NCBI RefSeq assembly: GCF_006715085.1
Contig: NZ_VFMM01000001.1
Coordinates: 2,604,001 to 2,668,000 of the forward strand
DNA: 64,000 nucleotides
From: Kribbella jejuensis
GTDB taxonomy: Bacteria > Actinomycetota > Actinomycetes > Propionibacteriales > Kribbellaceae
Reading direction: 5' to 3'
How positions within the stretch are numbered: position 1 is the first letter of the stretch; each line of letters opens with the position of its first letter. Position numbers and translations under genes: made by a program. This document shows positions 26,581 through 37,563 of the stretch, one piece after another. The notes beneath the pieces were generated by a model. That model worked only from the letters and a program-made list of their open reading frames with translations. It made no database searches and was not told where the DNA came from.

Positions 26581-26898
26581 ATGAAGCTGAACATCGACAC
26601 CACGGGCAAGACGTTCACTGTCACCAAGGCTGTGGAGGAGAAGAAGGACCAGAACGGCCGGCAGAAGGCTGACCGGAACACCAACGAGCTGCTCTGGTCG
26701 GTTCAGGTGATGGCGCTCGACGAGACGGGCGGCGAGGTGATCAACGTGACTCTGGCGGGCAATGCCATGCCGAAGGTCAACGTTGGCTCCGTCGTCGTAC
26801 CGGTCGAGCTGGAGGCCATGCCGTGGGCCACCAACGGGCGGAACGGTGTCGCGTACAAGGCCAAGAGCCTCAACGCCGCGTCGGGTTCTGCGAAGTAG
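26581..26898 (+). CDS. SCO3933-like element regulatory protein
   Basis: 105 residues from the ATG at 26581, with AGGAGG upstream. It reads MKLNIDTTGKTFTVTKAVE and carries QKADRNTNELLWSVQVMALDETGGEVINVTLAG. This pattern is common next to replication and transfer genes of Streptomyces integrative elements and is annotated as SCO3933-family regulatory protein. The beta-rich fold may bind single-stranded DNA or protein. It is the first gene after the operator-controlled promoter. Confidence 0.75.
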   Translation: MKLNIDTTGKTFTVTKAVEEKKDQNGRQKADRNTNELLWSVQVMALDETGGEVINVTLAGNAMPKVNVGSVVVPVELEAMPWATNGRNGVAYKAKSLNAASGSAK

Positions 26899-26946
26899 TA
26901 CTCCACTCATCCCGTGATTCGTGCACTGCTCAGCTAGGGGGTAGTC

Positions 26947-27297
26947 ATGTCGCAACCGATGGAAGACCGAACCGTCACAGCGAATCAGGCACGGGCCGAG
27001 TATGTGGCCAAGTGCAACGAAATCATCGAGATCGAGATGGTTCTCACCTACCTCGAAACCGCCCTCGTGCGCGGCCTGAAGGTGGCCGAACCGGTCGTGA
27101 CCGACCACCGCGAGGTGCATGCCGTCTACGCGTCTGACGCGTTCTGGCAACTGCTGGAGATGTACCGCGAGGCCGAGAACCGGCGTCGTGATCTGTACAC
27201 CGCACGCGACTACGCGCTGCTGGTGTGGAAGTCGGCTTCCCCGGCGGAAGCCACCGCGGTTGACGCTTACGTGTCAACGCTGATCGACAACCTCTAG
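26947..27297 (+). CDS. Hypothetical element protein
   Basis: 116 residues from the ATG at 26947 after GGGGG. Mostly helical (YVAKCNEIIEIEMVLTYLETALVRGL, LEMYREAENRRRDLYTARDYALLVWK), with no membrane segment. The 3' end carries the 18-mer palindrome at 27260-27277 within codons VDAYVST. No family is recognised; the position suggests a replication or transfer accessory. Confidence 0.7.
   Translation: MSQPMEDRTVTANQARAEYVAKCNEIIEIEMVLTYLETALVRGLKVAEPVVTDHREVHAVYASDAFWQLLEMYREAENRRRDLYTARDYALLVWKSASPAEATAVDAYVSTLIDNL
27260..27277 (-). repeat. Element palindrome TTGACGCTTACGTGTCAA
   Basis: The reverse complement matches the 30513 copy in all but the first base. It belongs to a set of five related 18-mers in the element and lies inside a coding sequence here. 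Confidence 0.6.
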
Positions 27298-27307
27298 AAA
27301 CCAAGAA

Positions 27308-27325
27308 CGGCCCTCGAAAGGGCCG
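27308..27325 (+). terminator. Perfect hairpin between element genes
   Basis: CGGCCCT and AGGGCCG close a CGAA loop 11 bases after the stop at 27297. There is no T-run, so it is a weak terminator or an RNA-stability element. Confidence 0.45.
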
Positions 27326-27420
27326 CTCCCTGGAACACGGACACGGGGTCGGACCCGGCCTAGGAAACCAACCCGGCCTCGTGTCTTTCCATCTCACCAC
27401 CCCACTGGGAGGGGCGAGCT

Positions 27421-28266
27421 ATGCCCAAATCTACCCGTAAGCGCTCGGCCGGTCGAGCACGCAGCACGTCACGTGGTGCCGTCGAAACCATCACCCGTTC
27501 GAAACAGAGTCTGCCGGTCATCCTGCTGCTGGCGATCTGGCGCTGGCGTTGGGAACTGACCCTGGTCGCCTCCGTCGCCTACATCATCTGGAAGCACGGC
27601 GCGGGCATCGTCGAGTTCTTCGGCGACAAGCTCCCTGTCTGGTTCACCGTGGCGCTGACCGTTCTGGTCGGCTGGTGGCTGGTCGTTGACAACCCGGTTC
27701 GGCGCTTCCTGCGCAACCGGATGTGGTGCGTCGTCACCCGGCATCGCATCCGGGCCTGTCTGACCGAGATGCGAACCCTGAACTACTCGGGAAACCTGCC
27801 CTTCATCCTCGGCTGCTTCGCCACTAAGACCGGGCAGGTCGTCTGGCTGTGGATGCGTCCCGGTCTGTCGATCGAAGACCTGGACAACAAGGCCGAAACT
27901 CTGGCGTCTGCGTGCTGGGCGCGCAAGGCCACCATCGCTCGCTCGAAAAGCAACGCCGCCATTGTGCGGATCGACATTGACCGTCGCGACCCCTTGGCGA
28001 GCAAGACGATCGACTCGCCACTGCTCGATGACACCAGCGCCATGCCCGAAGCGGCAGTGGCCGATGACGCAGTTCTGGCGTTCCTCACGCCCGACAGCGC
28101 CTCCGACGAGTCCACCACGCAGAACGACCACACGGAAAGGCCGGCCAAAACCGGCAGTGGTGAGACGCGCACTCGAACATCCAAGACCAAGACCACCGCT
28201 GCCGTGCACGACAGCCAGACGGTGATCTTGGGTGCTAACGGAGAAGACGTGTCCGACTATGTCTAG
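27421..28266 (+). CDS. Membrane protein upstream of TraB-type translocase
   Basis: 281 residues. The basic N-terminus is followed by hydrophobic segments at about 31-58 and 70-90 and a cytoplasmic region to about 185. The tail is acidic/Thr-rich and disordered. GGGAGGGGC precedes the ATG. The stop overlaps the translocase start by eight bases, so the protein probably supplies the membrane anchor or pore that the short FtsK-like partner lacks. Comparable genes are regular AICE members. Confidence 0.75.
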   Translation: MPKSTRKRSAGRARSTSRGAVETITRSKQSLPVILLLAIWRWRWELTLVASVAYIIWKHGAGIVEFFGDKLPVWFTVALTVLVGWWLVVDNPVRRFLRNRMWCVVTRHRIRACLTEMRTLNYSGNLPFILGCFATKTGQVVWLWMRPGLSIEDLDNKAETLASACWARKATIARSKSNAAIVRIDIDRRDPLASKTIDSPLLDDTSAMPEAAVADDAVLAFLTPDSASDESTTQNDHTERPAKTGSGETRTRTSKTKTTAAVHDSQTVILGANGEDVSDYV

Positions 28267-29107
28267 CTTCAAACCCAACCGTTTCAAGGTGTTCCCCCGG
28301 CGCGAGCCGGGGGTCACCCCCGTACCCAAGGGTGCACTTTCGATCTACGACCCGATCTACCTCGGGGTCGACACACGCGGCAAGTCCGTCTATGTGACGT
28401 TGATGTACCGCAACATCCTCATCGGCGGCGAACCCGGCGCCGGAAAGTCCGTTGCACTGGGCAACATCGTCTCTCACGCCGCGCTCTGCACCGACGTGGA
28501 CCTGGTCCTGATCGACGGCAAGATCGTCGAACTGCTGCCATACGCACCTGTCGCCGAAGAGTTTGTCGGCAACGACATCACCAAAGCGCTCCGCGTCCTG
28601 CGCAAACTGCAGGCCGATCTCAATGAGCGCTACCTGCACCTGGCCCGCACCGGCCGCAAGAAGATTACCGCCGACGACGGCTACCGCGCCAAGCTCGTAG
28701 CCATTGACGAACTGGCGTACTTCACCGTCACCGTCGGCACCAAGGAACAACAAGAAGAGTTCCGCACCCTTGTACGGGACATCGTCGCCCGCGGCCGCGC
28801 CGCTGGCATCATCGTGGTCGCCGCAACCCAGCGGCCTTCCGCCGACATCGTTCCCACGTCACTGCGGGACCTGTTCGGCTACCGGCTCGCATTCCGCTGC
28901 GCCACCGACTCCAGCTCGGACATCATCCTCGGCACCGGCTGGGCCTCCCAAGGCCACACCGCCGTGGACATCGAACCCGAAGCCCTCGGCGTCGGGCTGC
29001 TCCGCGCTGAAGGCGGCTTCCCGCGCCGCCTCAAGACGGCCTACCTCAACGACCGTCACGTCAACCAGATCGTCCGTCGCGCCGCTCACCTCCGGAGGGC
29101 CGCATGA
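28259..29107 (+). CDS. traB: FtsK/SpoIIIE-type DNA translocase (TraB-like)
   Basis: 282 residues from the ATG at 28259. Walker A GGEPGAGKS is at 56-64 and Walker B LVAIDELAY at about 145-153. The FtsK-type stretch VARGRAAGIIVVAATQRPSADIVP and the closing DLFGYRLAFRCATDSSSDIILG are present. It is much shorter than septal FtsK and has no own membrane helices. Such proteins pump double-stranded element DNA between mycelial cells. The gamma-like DNA-reading domain is not obvious. Confidence 0.88.
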   Translation: MSSFKPNRFKVFPRREPGVTPVPKGALSIYDPIYLGVDTRGKSVYVTLMYRNILIGGEPGAGKSVALGNIVSHAALCTDVDLVLIDGKIVELLPYAPVAEEFVGNDITKALRVLRKLQADLNERYLHLARTGRKKITADDGYRAKLVAIDELAYFTVTVGTKEQQEEFRTLVRDIVARGRAAGIIVVAATQRPSADIVPTSLRDLFGYRLAFRCATDSSSDIILGTGWASQGHTAVDIEPEALGVGLLRAEGGFPRRLKTAYLNDRHVNQIVRRAAHLRRAA

Positions 29108-29310
29108 TCCGCATCAAACCCGTCCCCGCTAACGCCTTCACCGGCGTCCGCGACAACGACGGCAACACCGGATGGCTCCACGACTGCGGAGCCTTCACCT
29201 ACTCACCCGACCAACCCCACCGCTGCGGCGTGTGCTGGTCCGCACTGCGCAACGGCCAAGCCCACAACGGCAACTGGCAACGCGCTTACATCACCAAGGA
29301 GGCGTCATGA
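29104..29310 (+). CDS. Small zinc-ribbon-like element protein
   Basis: 68 residues. Its ATG overlaps the translocase TGA (ATGA) and GGAGG stands upstream. Cysteines in LHDCGAF and HRCGVCW could bind one zinc ion. It is the first of four tightly coupled small genes. Function unknown. Confidence 0.65.
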   Translation: MIRIKPVPANAFTGVRDNDGNTGWLHDCGAFTYSPDQPHRCGVCWSALRNGQAHNGNWQRAYITKEAS

Positions 29311-29633
29311 CCTACCACGACGCCAACGGCGGCGAACGCGACGACCGGATGTTCATCGGCTACGAGTTCACCGACGACGCGGTGGCCGGCATCAACCTCG
29401 CCTGCAACGGCGAAACCCCGCTGGTCGCGATCGACCTCGGCAACACCCCGATCGAACTCGAACTCATCACCGGCTCCGTGACCGCACTGAGCCAGTTGAT
29501 CGACGCGCTCTACGAGGCTCGCGCCCTGCTCGAGGAACACCTCGTACAGCACGCCACCCAATCCGACACCTGGACGGACGGAGCCGTGTTCGTCCCCGAC
29601 GCCTGGACCAACCAGAAAGGGGACCAGTCATGA
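29307..29633 (+). CDS. Hypothetical element protein
   Basis: 108 residues, overlapping the previous stop by ATGA, with AAGGAGG upstream. Acidic, with a beta-rich first half (FIGYEFTDDAVAGINLACNGETPLVAIDLG) and a helix (ALSQLIDALYEARALLEEHL). No family is recognised. Confidence 0.65.
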   Translation: MTYHDANGGERDDRMFIGYEFTDDAVAGINLACNGETPLVAIDLGNTPIELELITGSVTALSQLIDALYEARALLEEHLVQHATQSDTWTDGAVFVPDAWTNQKGDQS

Positions 29634-32600
29634 GCAGCATCCGGTCTCTCGAAGAGCTGGTGCGCACCCACCACCGCGTCATCAGGAACGCCTTGCAGGC
29701 CCTGTACGACGACGTGAACGCTCACCAGGACCACTACCGCGAACAAGACCCCGGCGACGAGCAATACCTCTACTACGTCGCGGTCGTCTCCAACGACATC
29801 TACGACCTCAAGATGCACGTCGACGGAACCCTCTCGGTATGGGACGGGACCAAATGAGCCCTGTTCGTAAGCCGTCACCGGCGCAGCTGGCAGCCCGCTA
29901 CCGGCGACTCGATCAAGCGATGTACGCCGTGTTCAGCGATGTCCTCGACTACTGCGAAGACATCCGCGTCCAGGCCGAACAACGACTCGGCACCACCGAC
30001 GAAGACCTCGTGATCACCGACGCCGAGTACGGCAAGGCACTCGACGTGTTCGGCGAGGTCATGGACATCAAGACCCGCATCCAGAACTTCCGCACGACAT
30101 GGATCGGAGACAACTGATGCACACCGCAATCGCGACACCGGTACCCGTGCCAACTCCCGGATCGGATCCGCAACCGGAAAGGCCGGCCACCACGACCAAG
30201 CTCACCGGCCTCACCACCCACAACACCACGGCCCTCACAGGTATGGACGGATGGATGGTCACCAAGACCACCGCCACCTACGCGGGCAGCCCCACAGCGG
30301 CTCTCAACGCCGTACAGAAGCAGATGGACCACGTCCGGGCCACCGAAGGAGGCAGAGCCACCGGGTACGCCTCACTCATCGCGGTCCGCAACAAGCTGAA
30401 GGAACTCAGCACCGGCGGCAGTCACCCGGCCGTCTCGGTCACGATCAAGCGAGCCAAGAAGGCCAGCGCCGCGACGGCCTCGAAGACTCGCAGTGGGTCA
30501 CCGAAGGCGCGACTGACACGTAAGCGTCAAGACGAGTACACCACCGCAGAACTGGTCTCCGCACTCGAAGGAGCCTGGTCCGCGATCCGCACCAACCACA
30601 CCGAAGTGCCCGCCGTCGTGATCATCGTCGGCTCCGGCACCGCCACCAAACAGGCCAAGTACGGCCACTTCGCCCCCACCCGGTGGCAGCACGGCGAACA
30701 AGCGCTGGCGGAAGTCCTCATCTCTGGCGAAGGACTCAAACGACCTGTCGAAGAGGTCTTCACCACCCTGCTCCACGAAGCCGGACATGCTCTGGCGAAC
30801 GTCCGCGAGATCAAGGACACCAGCCGCCAAGGCCGCTGGCACAACCAGAAGTTCGCTGCACTCGCCTCCGAGCTCGGCCTCGACACCACCAAGGATCCCC
30901 GCATCGGATGGTCACCCTGCACGCTGCGCAAGGAAACCGCGGCCACTTACAAGAGCGTCCTCGCTGAACTGAAGAAGGCGCTCATCGCCTACCGCCACCC
31001 CGAGATGGTGGCCGGCACTTCGACGAAGAACAACAACAACGCCGTCGCCTGCGCATGCCAGTGCCCACGGCGTATCCGCGTCGCCAAGCAGGTCCTCGAA
31101 CTAGGGGACATCACCTGCGGCGTCTGCGAAGCCACCTTCGTCATCGACGAGTAACCCCAGTCACCGAACCCGTTCGTTGCTGGCTCCCGTCTCCGGAACC
31201 CACCAGGTCCCGGAGACGAGGGCGAACACCGAACCACCCCGACAGACCACTCCAAGGAAGGACCCTCGTGATGACCACCAACCGCAACGCCTACGCCGAA
31301 GTCACCGTCTACCACGCCGTTGCCGACAGCACCTTCCTGTGCGACTGGGTCGCCAACGACCACCTCGACGGACACGACTGGTGCCCCACCGTCCTCGAAC
31401 CCGGCGACGACTACACCGTCATCGCCATCGACGGACACACCGAAGCCCGCTACTGCCCCGGCTGCGGATACCAGCTCTTCGGCGTCTCGACTCTCGACCC
31501 CGCCCGTCCCGCCACCGGGTCGACCACCAGCTCCACCGCCGCCTGACACGTAACTGTCAACGCGACCCGGCGCAGACCGCGCTGAGCCCGGAAAGGAGGA
31601 ACCGTTCCGTGACCACCAGCACGCCCACGACCCCGATCGAGCCGCCGAGCGGCCTCCAAGACCCGCTCCTGCACGTCGAGTCGTACCGGCCCCGCGTCGA
31701 TCCGGGCAAACGCTCCAATCCCGCCTCCGGCCTCGAGCAAGCAGTAGCCCGCGCAGCATCAGCCGCGGACTACGCGCAATACACCGCTTGGTTGGATCAC
31801 ACCGCCTCGGCAGGTGGCTGCGCCCGGCCCATCCAGCTGCGCGGCGAAGCCCACGTCGTGTCCGAACGCACCGGGCGGATCATCTCCACCCGGCATACCG
31901 ACGATATGCCTGACCGGGTCATCTACAAGGCCTGCGGGAACCGCCGCGCCGCCGTTTGCCCCTCCTGCGCAGAGACCTACCGCGGCGACACCTACCAACT
32001 CGTGTTGGCCGGCCTCCAGGGCGGCAAAGGCATCCCGCAGTCCGTCGCCCAGCACCCGTCCACATTCGTCACCTTCACCGCCCCCACCTTCGGCCCTATC
32101 CACGGCACCCGCTCCATCCGTACCCGTGACGGCCAGATCCGCAACCGGCCCTGCCGACCCCGCCGCAACGCCGAGATCTGCCCCCACGGCGTCGACCTGC
32201 GCTGCCACCAGACCCACCACGACGGCGAGAAGATCCTCGGCACACCGCTCTGCTTGGACTGCTACGACCATGACCACCAGGTCGTTTGGAACGCTCTGTC
32301 CGGTGAGCTGTGGCGGCGCACGATGGATCGCGCCAAAGAGATTCTCCGGGTCGAAGCGAAGCAGCACGGCTGCTCGGTCAAACTGTCCTACGGCAAGGTC
32401 GCCGAACTCCAGGCACGTGGTGTCGCCCACTTCCACGCGCTCATGCGTCTCGACGGCATCAACCCGCTCGATCCGACCGTGATCGAGCCGCCTGCGTGCG
32501 CTGCGACCTTCAAAATGCTCTCCGACGCGGTACGCCGCGCCGCTGCGTCCGTCCGGTTCCGGTCCCTCCCGCACCCTGATCGGCCCGAAGGCTGGCTCAT

Positions 32601-35600
32601 CGAATGGGGCACCCAACTCGACCTGCGTCCCGTCCGGCTCGCAGTCGACGGAGCAATCACCGACACCGCCGTCGCCGGGTACCTCGCCAAGTACGCCACC
32701 AAGGGCGCTGAAGCCACCGGGCATTCATCGGCAAGGCTGACGAATGCCACCGTCCACCGGTACGCCGACCACCACACGCACGCCGGCCGATTGGTCGACG
32801 CCTGCTGGAGACTTGGACGACCCGGCTCCGACCTGGACGAAACCGAGGCGGCCAAGAACTCCGGACGGCTGTCCTACAGGCGGTTGCAGCGCTGGGCACA
32901 CATGCTCGGCTTCGGCGGCCACTTCTCCACCAAGTCCCGCCAGTACTCGACGACTCTCAAGGCACTCCGTGAGGCGCGGGCGAACTGGCGACGCGACCAC
33001 CACCGCACCCAAGACCACACCGACAGCACCGAGACAACCCTCATCGTCGGCAACTTCAGCTACGCCGGAACGGGCTGGAAGACCCTTGGCGACGCGCTCC
33101 TTGCCAACACCGCCGCTGCCAAAGCACGAGAACACAGACGCCTGCTGAAAGAACTGCTTGCCGAGAACAACGACTGACACGTAACTGTCAACGAGAGGAG
33201 GTGACCAGATGCCCGAACTACAGATCCTGATGACGGTCGAGGAGGCCGCGAAGGCACTGAGCGTTGGACGTACCCAGATGTTCAAGCTCATTGCGGATGG
33301 AGCGGTCTCCTCTGTGCGGATTGGACGTTCGCGTCGCGTGTCTGTCGATGCGATCCGCGAGTACGCAAAGAAGTTGGAGGACTCGGCGGCGTGACGACTG
33401 TGTCGCCTCTCGATATGGAAAGGGTTGGAAGCCAGTGAGCACGCGGAAGCCGAACCTTCGAAGTTCGATCTACGAAAGCAAGACCGACGGGAAGTGGCAC
33501 GGCTGGGTGACCATGGGCGTCAAGTCGGATGGATCACCGGACCGCCGACATCGCACCGGAGCGACTGAAACTGACGTCACACGCAAGGTGCGGAAGCTCG
33601 AGCAGGAGCGTGACGCGGGCAAGACCAGCAAGCCAGGCCGGAAACCAACTGTCGCTGAGTGGATGACCACCTACCTTGAGACGATCTGTCCGCGGCTGGT
33701 TGCTACGGGGAAAATGACACCGGGCACCCTGGATGACTACCTGTCGCTCAATCGGGTGTGGATCGCGCCGCACCTCGGCAAGCACCGGCTCGATCGCCTT
33801 TACCCCGACCACCTGGACGAGCTGTACACCGCCATGGCGTTGGCCGGCCGCAAGGAGTCGACAGTGCTCAAGGTCCATCGCGTCCTGAGCCGCGCGTTGG
33901 AGGTCGCACACAGGCGCGACAAGGTTGGGCGGAACGTCGCCAAGCTCATCGACGCACCCAGCGCCGGGGACGGAGAGATCAAGCCGCTGACGCAAGCCGA
34001 GGCGCGGAACATTCTGACCGCAGCGGCCAAACGCCGGAATGGCACTCGGTGGGCAATCGGTCTCGCGATGGGACTCCGACAGGGCGAGGCGATCGGTCTG
34101 CGTTGGGAGTACGTCGACCTCGACGCGGGACAGGTCCGCGTCTGGTGGCAGTTGAAGCGCGACAAGTGGCAGCACGGCTGCGATGATCCCGTCGCCTGCT
34201 GCGAGGACAAGCACCGTCGACCCTGCCCGAAGGACTGTCCGAAGGCTGCACGGAAGTCTGGTCGCCGCCATCAGTGCATCGGCAAGGATGCCAAGCGGCT
34301 GTGCCCGGACGGATGCAAGCGCCACGCCAGCACATGCCCGCAGCGGCGCGGTGGTGGTCTGGTGTTCCGGCCGCCGAAGGGCAAGAGCAAGCGGACAGTT
34401 CCGCTGCCTCCCGAGCTAGTACCCCTGCTCCGGTTGCACCGAGTTGCCCAGAACGCTGAGCGGCTCGCAGCCGGATCCGAGTGGGAGGATCATGACCTCG
34501 TGTTCTGTCGGCCGGATGGACGACCGATCGACCCGCGCAAGGACTGGGACGACTGGAAAGACCTTCTCGCAGTGGCCGGCGTCCGGGATGCTCGCGTGCA
34601 CGACGGACGGCACACAGCCGCCACGGTGCTGATCGAGCTCGGCGTCCACGTCCGGATCGTGCAGGAGATCCTCGGTCACTCCGACATCCGACTGACGCAG
34701 CGATACACGCACGTTGCGTCACCGATGGCAGCCGACGCTGCCCAGCAGATGGGCCGCGCCCTCTGGGGCGGTACGCCGTGAAAATGGCCGAACTGCAACT
34801 CGAACTGCAACCGGGCGGGGTGCCCGGTTCCACGTCGGACGGTGTTTGCGCAGGTCAGCGCGTACTTCTGGTGGAGCCGCCTGTCGGAATCGAACCGACG
34901 ACCTTCTCATTACGAGTGAGACGCTCTGCCGACTGAGCTAAGGCGGCGGGTGCTGCGGCAAGAGTGTAGCGGGAGGAGGGGGAGGATTCCGAATCGGTTC
35001 CTCCTCCGGTGGGTATGAGGGGTGCTGGTGTGCTGGGGATCACTTTCCGGCATACCGATGGCCGCGGTGACCGTGTAGGTCATGTCGGGCCGCACAGGTA
35101 CGCGCGGGTTACGGCGTACCGAATCAGGCGGGGGTCGCGCTCCGCTGGGGTTCCCCGGCGCTCCGAGTCGCCTGCGCTAACCGATCGTGTAGGCGGGCCG
35201 GCCCCACCCACCGACCGCGTGCGCCTGAGCCGGTTCGCGGTCAGCCTCCGCGGACAAGCACCGAGGAGCTCGGCCATCCGTGCGCAGTGCGTCGGGCGTC
35301 GGGCGTCGGGCGTCGGGAGGCCGGCGGCGTCCTGGCCTCGGGGGTTGCTGGAGGTCCGGGTGGGGGTGGCGTGGCGGAACCAGCCTTGGGATTTTTGCGT
35401 CGTAGCGCCGGTGGAAAAGCTAGTGGGAACAATTGGGTCGGGAAATGCGTTGACTTCGCTGTGGGGGCTGGGTGAAACTATTCCGGCAAGCCTGAGAAAC
35501 CTGAGGAGAGATCGTGTACGGGTCGGACATTCTGAATGAAGCCTGGCGGCGGGGCCGCATGGCTTTGTCGGCGTGTCTGCGACCGGTGTGCGACAAGGCA

Positions 35601-37530
35601 TACGAGTCCCACCAGCTCAGCCTGAGCCTGGACGGGTCTCCTGGATGATCCCTGAACTGGGGAGATCTCCAGGAGCCGTCTGAGCCGGGTACCGGCAGCA
35701 GGCGGCTCTTTTCTTTTGCCCGCAGTGCGGGCCGTCGCCGGTGTGCAATGGTTGCGAACCGGATTCCAAACCCGCGTTCCGAGGGTTCGATTCCCTCCAT
35801 CGGTGCTTTCCGGTATTCACGGATACCGGCACGAACAATTGACAACTGGACATTTGTCGCAATTACCAGCTGTAGGCCAGTGGCCAGGCCGCCTCATTTG
35901 GGTTGAGGAGAACGGAGGTTCGAGTCCTCCCAGCTGGACCAGGCGCCCGCAGGATGCTTGCTACCGGCCGAGCGGGCGCCACAGACTGCCTCGCGCCGGA
36001 AATCCGCAGCACATCCGGCGCGGGGCGTGAACGCCCGTGGCTCAACTGGAGAGAGTGCCTGCCTACGAAGCAGGAGGTTGCAGGTTCGAGTCCTGCCGGG
36101 CGTGCTGTGTCCGAAGCGGAAGTGGGCGATGCGCCGGGACGTGGCCCCGGAGGAAGCGGGTTCGAGCCCCGCCGGACACCCTGCGGTACGTCGCGCTCAC
36201 GCGGAGTACGACGTACCTGCGCGGCTCTGGCCCAACTGGGAAAGGCGCCTGGCTTAGGACCAGGGGGTTCAGGGTTCGAATCCCTGGGGCCGCACGAACC
36301 GACCGACACCGAGATTCCCCGACCTGCTGACCGCCGGTCGGGCACACTGGAGAGGAGGAGGAACCACATGAGCGGTGTGATCGTCCTGAACGCCTCGTAC
36401 GAGCAGCTGCACGTCGTGTCGATCCCGCACGCCATCCGGATGCTCGTCCGGGAGGTCGCCGTCGTCGAGGAAGCGCACGACGGCGCCAGCATCGGCCCGT
36501 TCCCCCTCCCCCGTGTGCTCCGGTTGGTCCGGTACGTCGTGATGAAGTGGCGGTACGCCGGTGGGCGGCTCCAGTACACGCGGGCCGGCGTACTGAAGCG
36601 GGACAAGTACACCTGTGCGTACTGCGGCAAGCTCGGCGCCACCACCATGGACCACGTGATCCCCAGATCGCGGGGTGGACGTGGTGAATGGCTGAACGCC
36701 GTGGCAGCGCACGCGGCGTGTAACGAGAAGAAGGGCTCGCGCACACCGGAAGAGGCCGGCATGCCACTGTTGTGGCAGCCGTGGATCCCTTCCCGTGCCG
36801 AGTTGGCGCTCTGACCTCGACCCACCAGGTGTCGCGGCGGAGCGCGATGCCAGGTGGGCGACGGTGACCCACCCTCGGTTCTGACCCGAGGTCCCGCAGG
36901 TTCGAGCCCTGCCCTGGCAGCTCTGGCGGAATAAGCCGAGTTTCGGCCTATCGGCAACCGTTTCGAAAACGGTCGGCCCTTCAGTGGGCGTGCAGGTTCG
37001 AGACCTGCTTCCGCCGCATGCAGTCGAACGAGGAGAGTGAGGGAGATGAACGTGGAGCTTCCGGTTGAGCTGAGTGGGGCCAAGAGCTCCACGCTCATGT
37101 GGGCGCAGGAGCACGAGGTGGACGCCAAGGCGCTCCAGCAGCTGCGGAACATCGCGGCGCTGCCGTGGGTGCACGGCGTCCGGGTGATGCCCGACGTACA
37201 CCTCGGCAAGGGTGCGACGGTCGGATCGGTGATCGCGATGTACCAGGCCGTTTCGCCGGCCGCGGTCGGGGTCGACATCGGGTGCGGGATGGAAGGTGTA
37301 CTGACGTCGCTGACGGCGTCGGATCTGCCGGACGACCTGTCGGCGATCCGCTCCCGGATCGAGGCCGCCGTACCGGTCGGGTTCCGGGCGCACGAGGACG
37401 CGGTCGGGGTACGCCGGCTCGGTCTGGATCCGCGTCCGTGGGACAAGCTGTGGGGCGCGTTTTCGAGTCTGCACGACGGGGTGCAGGACCGGGAACGGAA
37501 GGCGAAGCAGCAGATGGGTTCGCTTGGTGG

Positions 37531-37563
<33 letters not shown>

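Larger units (their letters stand above)
21299..34918. mobile_element. AICE-type integrative conjugative element in tRNA-Thr(CGU)
   Basis: About 13.6 kb is bounded by 50-bp direct repeats. From right to left it holds integrase and excisionase next to attR, a RepSA-type rolling-circle initiator, a run of small coupled genes, an FtsK/TraB translocase for double-stranded DNA transfer, an SCO3933-like protein, a GntR regulator coupled to a HAD gene, then cargo: TIR-like, caspase-like and RyR-like genes, and a DUF6338-like gene pair. All modules expected of a pSAM2-like element are present and look intact. Confidence 0.93.
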